The notes under the pieces: model-generated
The model's database searches: none
Told to the model about the DNA's origin: nothing
The model's input: only the letters and a program-made list of their open reading frames with translations
In this document: positions 23,194-32,222 of the stretch, piece by piece
Position numbering within the stretch: position 1 is the first letter of the stretch
Layout: each line of letters begins with the position of its first letter
Assembly: GCF_000002865.3 (NCBI RefSeq)
Contig: NW_001865059.1
Coordinates: forward strand, 336,739 to 400,738
DNA: 64,000 nucleotides
Direction: 5' to 3'
DNA from: Monosiga brevicollis MX1
Taxonomy: Eukaryota > Opisthokonta > Choanoflagellata > Craspedida > Salpingoecidae
Made by a program: the position numbers and the translations under genes

Positions 23194-23882
23194 CAAGCTC
23201 CTACACTGCCAAGCAGTCACCAATGTCCAATGTCCAATGTGTGCAGGTGTCGTTTGTATGTGTGTGCGATCAACATTACGGGCAAGCGTCAACCCTTTGC
23301 CAAATTCGATCCCTTGCGAACGTGACGTTCGAGACACACACACAAAAGAAATTGTGCACGGAGCCCTCAAACTCCGAGCTCCGAATCGGAGTTGACATGC
23401 TCTCTCTCTCTCTACACAACACACACACACACACACACACTCTCTCTCTCTCTCTCTTTGAAATTTCTCGCTGCTGCTCTTGTGGCGCTGGTGGTCGCCT
23501 CCGTGCGCACGCGGTCGGTTGCTGGCTTCACTGCAGCGTCCTCAGTCGTGCGAGTGTATGCTTGTGTATGGAATTGTGGGACTGATGCTCCTGGGAGTTG
23601 CATGACAGCCAGTGGTTCTTGGAGGTAGGAGACAGTGACCACGCGTGTGCTGGAGCAGGAGCTGAAGCTTGCAGGAGCCTTTGAGGAGCGCTGAGCGCCG
23701 TGAGGATCTGAGACTGACTGTGGCGGCTCCTTCTGGTGACTTTTCTGCTTGAGCAAGTTCATTTTTTCAACTCGTGGACCGTGGTCATCACCAACCTTGA
23801 CCGACCACCTCGACAACAGACCCTTTGAGCTCGCTGGAGGCCACGCTCTTCGACGGTTAATGTTGGCTCGTTCCTTCTCGGG
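23194..23882. other. intergenic with CT and CA microsatellites
   Basis: CTCTCT/CACACA/CTCTCT block at about 23400-23458. No gene supported; the sequence just before 23883 may hold the ZIP 5' UTR. Confidence 0.65.
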
Positions 23883-25441
23883 ATGGGGGTCGACGGCTTG
23901 CAGATCGCGGCGGTGCCGACCATTTTCTTGGTCGGTCTAGGTGGAACACAGATTCCCCGTTTAATCCGAGCTCGTGTAAAAAATGCGGAAACAATTTTAC
24001 ACATTGGCACGAGCTTTGCTGCCGGCGTCTTTCTCTCCGCTGGATTCATGCACCTGCTTCCGGATGCCATTGCCGACTCAGACCAGATCGACGACAAATT
24101 TCCATTCGCGTACCTTGCTGTGCTGTGTGGTTTTAGCTTGGTTTTCTTATTGGACCTCATCGCCTACGTTGCGCAACGGCACCACCTGACGGAGCAGCAT
24201 GAGCGCTCCATCTTGGTTGCTGAGATCAACAGCAACAAACCTTTGCAACGCGCCCAGCCTCCTGTTGACACGTCCTTTGAGCTTGGATCAGCCATTCCTA
24301 CACATGGTTGTACGTATCAATTGAGAGTGCTGCTGCCTCTTGGCAGCGTATCACTGCAACCACCCTTCCCCTCATCCTCTTTGTGGTTGCTCGCGCGATA
24401 GCTCCAATCACTAGTGATACAGAGAGCGACCATGAGCTGGTGAGCCCACATGCATGAGTCAAAACCATTCTTTCGTGAAAGCTCGGCTTTGTCATGGTGT
24501 CTGTGTCGCCCTCATTGTCACGGTTGTTGTCCCGGCATGTGCTTGGCGTTTGCTGGGACATCACGTGCAGCTTTTATCGACAGCACCATCACCGTGGGTG
24601 GTGTTGGCTCTGTTGATGGCCTTGATCATTCACTCGGTCATTGCCGGTTTGGCGCTGGGCGCTTCGGAAGATGAGGAGGTGGCCTTGTTGGTTGCCATCC
24701 TCGCTCATAAAGGTTGGTCCCATATTTGAGCAAGCGACCTCATGTGCATTGGCCCCACGATTGCATATTGCTCAGTCATCGTCCGTCTTCGCCTACGACT
24801 CGTTCCAGGGTTGGCAGCATATGCCCTGGGTGGGGAGATTATGAAATCGCGGCTTGCTGCGTGGAAAAAGGTCAGCAGTGCACCCACAGCCCTGTACCAA
24901 TGATGCGTGCCGTGCCGCCTCGACTGCGAGTTGTTTCTAGCGACCTTATTTGGCTTGGCTCCCACCTCGACAACGATAGCACCTGTATGTGGCTGCTTTT
25001 TCCTCATCAACGCCCGTGGGCATCCTGATTGGCATGTTTGCTGGTATGTGGCGGGCCCCATTTCCATGCGCTACGGCTCTGGGTGTGTGAGTGCATTGAC
25101 TTTCTCAACTGCCGGCGCTGGCTGGGCTGCAGGCTTTAATTCGCCGACGCAGTTGAGCATCCTCAAAGCCATTGCCTCTGGTACCTTTATTTTTATTGGT
25201 GCGTACTCGAGCCTAAGGGTCGTGTCTGCATACCTTGCCGCACACCTGTGCACACGCCGTGGAAGGTGCACGCATGGCTTCACTGCCGTGTTTTTTTTTT
25301 CCTTGCTCGCTTTATGTTGCAGGTGGGAACCACTTGGCTGTCGAGATGAAATCGGTGACCATGCTGCCGGCTTTGGTTCAAAACTGCCTCGGCTTTCTTC
25401 TTGGCCTGTCCATCATGACCATGCTGGCCATTTGGGTCTAA
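23883..25441 (+). CDS. ZIP-family metal transporter, copy A
   Basis: Zinc/iron-type divalent metal importer (SLC39/ZIP). Start 23883 (MGVDGLQIAAVPTIFLVGLG). TM1-TM3: AAVPTIFLVGLGGTQIPRL, LHIGTSFAAGVFLSAGFMHL with the conserved H-L-L-P-D-A, and FAYLAVLCGFSLVFLLDLIA. A variable cytosolic loop follows (~24190-24440). The transport core is VVLALLMALIIHSVIAGLAL (TM4, His-Ser) and AILAHKG...AYALG (TM5, His-Lys). Later exons give TPVGILIGMFAG, SPTQLSILKAIASGTFIFIG and GNHLAVEMKS to a final helix LGLSIMTMLAIWV and the stop at 25441. About 7 exons. The loop is short and not strongly His-rich. Adjacent to a second ZIP gene in the same direction with the same layout, so a tandem duplicate. Confidence 0.91.
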
Positions 25442-26167
25442 CGTATCGGGCTCCGTCGTGTCAGCGAGAGTCTACCCATGTTTGTCATGAACACTAGAAA
25501 TGTCAAGTCTGCACGAGACATGGGCGTTTGGACTTTGAGAGTTTTTGCATGCACGTTTCCCCTCCCCGACCCGATTGCAGAGCAGCAACGGCCATGACGA
25601 CACCGGTGCTGCGTGTTAGACAAGGAGCCCGCCCTCTCCGATATTGAATTGACCAGGCTTCTTGCCCGCTGCCGCTAGCGTCGCGCGTCGCGCCCTAACA
25701 CCACGTGTCATGACTGATAACAACAAGAACTCAGCAATCACCAACAACGTTTCCCACACGGGTCTTTTATAGATCTTCAATAAGTCTATAAAATGCCCCA
25801 TTTGCTCCACATCAATGGGTCGTTGTCAGACGATTTGGTGTTGGTGTTTATCATTGCGTTTTGCGCCATTTTTTCTTTTTCTCTTTTTTTTTGGAGGTGA
25901 CGGCGCGGTCGGCGGTCCTATTCAACAGCCACACGGGTCGGCCGGGGCGTTGGACTTTGGACCCTGAACCGCCGGTAGCCTTGTCGAAGGCGGAGAGGTA
26001 TACGTGTGTCGCGGTGTGGAGAGCTTGATCGTCTTGGTGACACCACCGTCTGGTTGGACTTGGCCGGCGGAGGCACGTTCGGCTCCGGCAGGGGTGGCTC
26101 TCTTGAGCCAAGTCGCCGGAGCACCTTTCTGCGCAGCGGGATACGCTGTCGAAGCACCGTTTCCACC
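25442..26167. other. inter-ZIP spacer, no gene seen
   Basis: Contains a perfect 9-bp inverted repeat TTTTATAGA/TCTATAAAA (25765-25773 with 25785-25793, 11-nt loop). Several open frames of under 100 codons exist without family signal. Presumably 3' UTR of copy A plus promoter of copy B. Confidence 0.55.
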
Positions 26168-27632
26168 ATGCGGCATGGGCTTCAGTACATTGCCATCCCA
26201 ACGGTTCTGGTGGCAGGCTTGATTGGGGCCTTTCTGCCACGGGTGATTGTGTCGCAGGCAGACCATGCGGGCCGCGTGCTGCAGCTGGGTACCGCGCTGG
26301 CCGCTGGTGTCTTTTTGACGGCCGGGCTCGTGCACCTGCTGCCCGATGCGCTGAGTCAGGACCCCAGCCTGGATGAGCACTATCCCTTTGTGTTCCTGGC
26401 CACCACTCTGGGATTTGTGCTCGTCTTAGCCATTGATTTGATTGCCTTTATCGTCGTGGATGCTGACAACAACAACAACAACCCTGACATCAGCCCACTC
26501 CCCACGGCTTGTGGAAGCCCGCGAAGCGGCAGCAAGCTGAGCTCGGACATGGAAGGGCCCATGAGCGACCCGCTTTTGACTGAAAGCAGCACTCTGCTGC
26601 CCGCGCACAATTGCAACGTCAATGAGCTCTCCTGTTCTCGCCCACGTGGCATGTCCTCCACCTCCACACGCCGTACGTTGGATGTTGCGCAGAGCTGCAC
26701 ACGACTGGATGCCGTGCAGTCTAGATACACCGCGTCATATGCCAATGAAGAGAGGGGGCGAGATGTGGGGAGGTGTGGGTAGGTTTAAAGACTGACTGTG
26801 CTGCCGGCACTTTGATAGGACGTGAGCGCAGCCGCTACGCGACTATGAGCACCAGTCATGAATCATTGGCGGTATGATTCGAACATGTGGTTTTTGTGGC
26901 TCTTGGGCGCCTGCGAGTGAAACTTGAGCCTGAATGGAGTCTTGTGTTGTTGCTCACTCTTGCCGAGTGGTCTGGCATTTGTCTAGGTGTTGGGACGGAC
27001 AAAGTCGCCTTGGGTGGTCATGTCCCTGCTGATGGCTCTTCTGGTCCACTCGACCATCGCTGGTCTGGCGCTGGGCGCCTCGAACCAAGCTGTCACGGCT
27101 GTATTTGTGGCCATCCTGGCGCACAAGTCTTTAGCTGGCTATGCCCTGGGCATGGAACTGTTGCAGAGCGCACTCAGCAAGTCTTACCAGGTTTGATGAG
27201 CTGCCGTCGTTCACGGCGTCTTGCAAATGCCTGGGTGGACGGCTGCTTTTCATTTCATTGGAAACATGGCTGTTGTGGGCTAGATCACACTCATTCTGCT
27301 GTTTTCAATCTCAACGCCCCTGGGCATCGTCATTGGACTCTTTGCCGGTCAGTGCCGCATCTTGGGCAGATGCAGAAAAGCAAGCGACGCGGCCTCTTGT
27401 CCATACGTTGTTGCTGATTTGCGTGGTGCGACGGACGGGCTTTGTAGGCATTTCTGGGTCAATGGCGCTGGCTTTGATCAAGGCGGCCGCGGCTGGCACT
27501 TTTCTCTATGTCGGCGGGAACCACTTGGCGGGAGATCTCAAGGCGTCGGGGAGTGTTTCTTTCATGCTAGGAAAAATCTTTCTGGTCTTGGTTGGCATCG
27601 GCGCCATGGGCGTCATTGCCCTCTATGACTGA
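26168..27632 (+). CDS. ZIP-family metal transporter, copy B
   Basis: Second SLC39/ZIP protein. Start 26168 (MRHGLQYIAIPTVLVAGLIG); the open frame extends upstream, but this Met aligns with copy A. TM1-TM3: AIPTVLVAGLIGAFLPRV, LGTALAAGVFLTAGLVHLLP and VFLATTLGFVLVLAIDLIAF. The loop (~26460-26760) is Asn- then Ser-rich with no His cluster. The core exon (~26990-27190) carries VMSLLMALLVHSTIAGLALG and VAILAHKSLAGYALGMEL, the two His-containing metal-site helices. A later exon gives SGSMALALIKAAAAGTFLYV, GGNHLAGDLKASG and the last helix IFLVLVGIGAMGVIALYD. Stop at 27632. The C-terminal halves of A and B are closely similar (GGNHLA/VGNHLAVE), supporting tandem duplication with divergence of the loops. 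Confidence 0.91.
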
Positions 27633-28011
27633 CCCATTTTGGCCTTTGCCAAGCACAGCGTGCAGGGGCATTTGTCGAGGATTTTGTGGGAACACCACAA
27701 CCATCTGTTTGAACGGCTGGGCTTGAACTGGGATCCCCGACCAAGAGACTTCCGACTCCGATAGACTATGATTCAGATATAGACTTGCATGTAGTTGAAA
27801 AAAATAAAACTCGATTGGATTCTGAAGTTTGGGTAAAGCGGCCAACCCGGGCCGAGTCTCAAGGTGAAAGCAAAGACAAGAAAAGGAACCCACAACGTGT
27901 TGTTACTAAAGCATGCGCCCGTGTACCTTTGGCTCCAAGAAAAGGACCCCACAACGTGTTGTTAGTAAAGCATGCGCCCGGGTACCTTTGGCTCGAAGGG
28001 CGTGCATCGCT
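27633..28011. other. convergent 3' spacer between ZIP-B and ankyrin gene
   Basis: Holds a degenerate tRNA-like stretch (about 27712-27775, minus orientation) and a 59-bp tandem duplication (27878-27998). No protein gene is seen. Confidence 0.6.
27878..27998. repeat. 59-bp tandem duplication, two units
   Basis: Unit 1 from about 27878 and unit 2 from about 27937, offset exactly 59 bp. They differ at only a few positions (for example GGAACCC/GGACCCC, TTACTAA/TTAGTAA). Confidence 0.88.
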
Positions 28012-28803
28012 TTAGCCCTCATACGTGGGCAGATTTTCGTCAACACGAGCGCGAGCGACCACGGGAACGACGGCCGGTGACATCCAGCTCGAGTCCTCGG
28101 CCACGGCATCGGCAAAGCCACGGGAGATGGGAACATCCAGCTCGACGAGCAGCGAGGCCAAGCCGTCGTCCAAAGTCCAGTCCTCACTGGTCAGGACATG
28201 CTCCAGGATACTGGTGGGCATCTGAAGGTTGCGCGGGGTGGCCAGCTGACGCAGGAGGTCCACGGGACTGCCACTGCTGATATCGTTGCCCTCGTTACAT
28301 TCCAGCATGGCCATGATGACGGTGAGGCCATTGGGGAGTTGCACGTCGCGGTCCGCGCCCAGCTCGAGCAGGACGGCCACTGTCTCCGGGCGGGCAAATA
28401 CGTGGGCAGCCCACATGAGTGGGGTGGCAAAGCAGTAGGCGACGTCGCGCATGGGGGCGTCGTATTCTCCGGTGGGAAAGCATTCGTTGGGAGTGCCGCT
28501 TTCACCGCTCTGAAACTGCGGTGGCTGACTGTAGGGCTCCGCTTGATCTGCCAGTGCCGGGTGCTGTGCGAGAACATCATAGTCCATCTCGTTGACCTTG
28601 GCCACTTCTTCGTAGGCTGCCAAGGGGAGGATGCCCTCATTGATTTCGGCACCATCATTGACAGCCTGTCGGATGGCTTGCACGTCGTTCTGGAGGACGG
28701 CGCGCACCAGCTTGAGCTGCGCACGGCGCGCAAAGCGCTGCATGACCTCGGAGAAGAGCTCCTCCCCGTCCACGCCCTCCAACGCGCCCTCGTATTTGTT
28801 CAT
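28012..28803 (-). CDS. ankyrin-repeat protein (5' exons uncertain)
   Basis: Single long exon, stop at 28012. It carries ankyrin-type helices: AQLKLVRAVLQNDVQAIRQA followed by VNDGAEINEGI, and ATPLMWAAHVFARPETVAVL followed by LELGADRDVQLPNGLTVIMA. This implies at least two to three ankyrin units in the N-terminal two thirds; the rest is acidic and unrecognised. The Met at 28803 is the simplest start, but the frame stays open upstream to about 28843, where GTAG precedes ITLFFGPSIEKM, so one or more 5' exons toward 29000-29400 are likely. Partner and role unknown; ankyrin repeats usually bind proteins. Confidence 0.65.
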   Translation of the reverse strand: MNKYEGALEGVDGEELFSEVMQRFARRAQLKLVRAVLQNDVQAIRQAVNDGAEINEGILPLAAYEEVAKVNEMDYDVLAQHPALADQAEPYSQPPQFQSGESGTPNECFPTGEYDAPMRDVAYCFATPLMWAAHVFARPETVAVLLELGADRDVQLPNGLTVIMAMLECNEGNDISSGSPVDLLRQLATPRNLQMPTSILEHVLTSEDWTLDDGLASLLVELDVPISRGFADAVAEDSSWMSPAVVPVVARARVDENLPTYEG

Positions 28804-29084
28804 CTTTTCGATGCTTGGTCCGAAAAACAGGGTGATCGATCTACGAGAAAAGCAGTGCCACGCGAGAGGGAGAGAGAGAGTCATGATGGGTGCGAAGGGG
28901 GTTTGGCATGGTCGACAGACCCAACAAGGGGATCCCAATAGGAGAGATCACACAGTCAGGAGATCACACAGTCAGGGTGTATCGCAGACCAGGCGCCTGC
29001 CTCACCTTGCAGAGATCTAGACACAGAGAGAGGAGGCAGAGAGAGGAGTCCAAGCTCTGTCACAGCTGAGGTGAGGGGTGCTAA

Positions 29085-29144
29085 AAAAAAAAAATGCACG
29101 TCTTCGTATGTCCCTCTCTGCATATGATGACGTAAAGAGAACAC

Positions 29145-29176
<32 letters not shown>

Positions 29177-29185
29177 TGTGTGTGT
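29085..29185. repeat. (GT)n microsatellite and short poly-A
   Basis: A12 at about 29083-29094 and (GT)n at about 29145-29185, in the region between the divergent ankyrin (-) and sulfotransferase (+) genes. Nothing else was recognised in 28804-29579. Confidence 0.9.
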
Positions 29186-29579
29186 TTTTGTGTTTTGCTA
29201 CATGTGCTCTGCTTATGCCGTTTGCTACACTCCACTCTATTTTAAGCGCAGGACGGCTCTGAACCGTCTCCTTTGCCCCTGTCATCTCTTGTTTGAAACT
29301 GCTGTTTGAAACGCTCTCGCTTTCGTTTGTGCCTGCATGCAAGGGCGCAAGGTGGCGACGGCGAGCACCTTTTGATTGGTGCAAGTACGAAACACACACA
29401 CACAACGCGGCATAATAATATCATTGATAGCACCACAACTACTATTTGAGTTGTTGCCCCTGTCTCGTCCTGGTCTCTGGGGCAGTTTCTTTTTCTGCTA
29501 TAGCCTGGTGGTATCGGTCGACCTTGCCGTCTTTCGTCACGAGCCGGCGCCCACCCCTTTGGTGCTGCACCAAGCCGGC

Positions 29580-31041
29580 ATGGCACCTCGGTCCGTGGCC
29601 GCTGGGCTGGGACTGCTGTTTTCCTTTTTGACGCTGGTCCAGCCGCGCGGGCACGCCCCAGCTGAACCGAAGGAAATTCACAACCACGAGTACATTTTTG
29701 TCATTGGACAACACCACAGGTCTGACCGCTCTCAACGACCCTCTGTGCTGCTGGAAACTGCTTGCGCTCACCCAAACACGCCTTGTGTTTCCCGCGCCAT
29801 TTCTGCGCTTGTGTGACAGTGGAACGACCATTCTCGACCTCATTCTCTGCCAGCACAACAACATCAGCTGCATCCAACGTCTGTCACCCCGGCTCGACCC
29901 TGACCCCGAGATGCACCGCTCCCTGCCATACTGCAGCTCACGCATGCTCTCAACCCCTGTTTTAGAGTCCAATGCACCGCAAAATGAGGGTCAGCACCTG
30001 CAGCACGTGTACCCCTCGGCGCGAAAGCTGGGCGGGATGCAGGCCTACGCCTTGCACTCAGAAGGCCATCTCCTCCACAACAGCTCCTTCATGACCTCGC
30101 ACAGTGGACAAGACCTGTTTCGGTCTTGGTCGCGCTACTGGAATACGTCCAACTACTACTTGCTCGAGAAGAGCCCGCGCCACGTGATCATGACCCGTTT
30201 CCTGCAGGAGGCCTTTGCCCCGCATCCCACCTATTTTCTCTTCATCATGCGTCATCCGCTCGGCTGCTCGCATTACAACTGGCGACGACGCTGGCGCGCG
30301 CTGCGCACCACCTGCGGCCGTGAGATCCTTCTCCACTGGCTTCAGGTGCACGAGTATTTTGCTGCAGACCACCTGCACTTGCACAACATCATGGGCATTC
30401 AGTTTGAACTGTACCTCAACCGCTCCAAAAGCATGGCCCAGGCCTATACCAACATCTTTTTCGACTTTTTGCATATTCCAGACCCAGTGCAGCTGGAATT
30501 CAGCGAGGACCACAGCACCCACTTTGATGACGAGGGCCACTCCTTGGAGCTGCACGACATTGACCACAATGTGATTCGACCCCATCCGATCCACGACAAT
30601 GGCGACAGCGGCACCGACGATGACGATGCTGTTGTGCGCGACCTCGGAGCCAAGGCTGATGGGGCTGGCAACGACGACGGTGGCCGCAGTGACGACGATG
30701 ACGACGACGACGAAGGCGACGATTTTGATGAGGATGACGACAAAGGCCCCGACCATGGGCTGCAACGCTCCCCCAAGAGACTGCGCCGACGTCGTCTGCT
30801 CGAGTTTCACGGCGATATTCACCATGTCAAGGTGCGCTACGGCGGCGTTTACTCGTGGATTAACGACTGGAATCGGATCGTCGACATGGACTCGCCCATC
30901 TGTCAAGCCGTGGTGGCGGACCTCGAGCCTCGTCTCAACCGTTTTGGCTACTCGCTGAAAGATCTCACCTGGATCGGTGAGCCCGAGCCATTGGCCGATC
31001 TGATGCTCAAAGACCCCTATAAAGTCGGTGTTCGCCCCTGA
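29580..31041 (+). CDS. PAPS-dependent sulfotransferase, secretory pathway
   Basis: Transfers sulfate from PAPS, probably to glycans in the Golgi. Start 29580: MAPRSVAAGLGLLFSFLTLV is a signal peptide or anchor. Exon 1 ends HEYIFVIGQHH + AG before GTCTGA (about 29719); exon 2 starts at about 29819 with T-GGA-ACG-ACC, restoring IGQHHSGTTILDLIL, the 5'-phosphosulfate-binding loop (xxSGTT). The 3'-phosphate-binding strand is YFLFIMRHPLGCSHYNW with the expected Arg and Ser spacing. About 115 residues later comes a very acidic Asp-rich insert (about 30600-30760) followed by a basic RRRRLLEFHG stretch. The C-terminal part, VYSWINDWNRIVD and FGYSLKDLTWIGEPEP, resembles the end of carbohydrate sulfotransferases. 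About 450 residues, two exons, unusually intron-poor here. Acceptor unknown. Confidence 0.86.
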
Positions 31042-31202
31042 TCCCGAGGGGTGCTTTGTCTTCTGCGGCCTTTCTTGTAGTTAGCGACGCTGCCGCAACC
31101 ACCCAATTGTATCAGCTGAGATGAAGATGTGTGTGTCCCCTTCTGCATCCTCGCAATGAGATCCCTGTCTGGGGCACTCTTCAATCATATCATTGCACGC
31201 CT

Positions 31203-31255
31203 CTCTCTCTCTGTCTCTCTCTTCTCTGTCTCTCTCTCAAACTCTCTCTCTCTCT

Positions 31256-31312
<57 letters not shown>

Positions 31313-31537
31313 TGTGTTCTCCTCTCGATCCCAGTCCCTCTCTCAAACTTTCTCTTAAACTCGCTCTCTTGAAAACGCTTTCTTTCTCTGTCTCTGGCTC
31401 TCTGGCTCTCTCTTCATTCTCTCTTCATTCTTTCTGTCTCTCTCTTCTCTGTCTCTCTCTCAAACTCTCTCTCTCAAACTCTCTCTCTCAAACTCTCTCT
31501 CTCAAACTCTCTTTTCTCTCTCTCTCTCTCTCTTTGG
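31203..31537. repeat. CT / CTCTCAAA compound satellite
   Basis: CTCTCT runs with interspersed CTCTCTCAAACTCTCTC units, the reverse complement of the array at 15918-16130. Located downstream of the sulfotransferase. Confidence 0.93.
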
Positions 31538-32222
31538 ACAAAGAGTAAAATGCGATCATCAAGACGCATTCATTTCACACGGGACCATCTCTGAAACATC
31601 TCGCTGACATTACCATTCTCTGTCTTTTGCTTTGTTTCCTCTATACACCACCATCATAACATCAACACCTCTCTGCCTCGCCACCCCTTGCTCTCTCCTT
31701 CTCTTCCATGAAGACATAAAGGATCCGCCCCTTCTGTGTCTTTAAGTTTTTTATTTTTTTATTTTTTATCGAGCTGCGGAGCTGAAACGGCAGCGTGCCG
31801 CTCTACTACTGGTCGGACTTTTGTGCCCCGCCTGACCTGCGAGGGTGCTTGGTAAAGTGTCGAGTACGGAACACGTCAACTTGTGGATCAGGTAGGCTCG
31901 AGCTCTGCGCTGGTGTTAGGGAACCAAAGGCGGAGCGCGACCAGTGCGCGCAGATTTTGTTGGAACGGGGGGAGCACGCGTCGTGTGTCGACCGGGATGG
32001 TATAGCGGCAAGGTGGAGCCGCTACGTCCCGCATCCTTGACATGAGAAGGATTTTGGGACCGTGCAATTCCCGTGCGGGACCCTGATGGGACTTGTACGG
32101 GGGCCTGTTTGAAACCTGTGCCAAACTGCTCATGGCGTAAACCTCACATCGGACTACATTGACCCTCCCCCTTGCGGTTGTCGTAGCTGGGCCCCGTTGG
32201 CTTACAGCAACAGACCGGCGCC
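31538..32222. other. intergenic / 5' flank, no gene seen
   Basis: No coding signal was recognised. A GC-rich stretch at about 31990-32100 has tRNA-like fragments but cannot be folded into a cloverleaf. The last ~60 bases precede the start at 32223 and probably include its 5' UTR (GTAG at 32186 may be an intron end). Confidence 0.5.

Noticed and set aside
25616-25810. 64-codon minus-strand frame between the ZIP genes
   Set aside because: Short, no domain, no splice context, and overlaps likely promoter sequence of ZIP copy B.
31990-32100. Possible tRNA (D-arm-like GGTATAGCGGC)
   Set aside because: No consistent acceptor stem or T-arm could be paired, so not called as an RNA gene.
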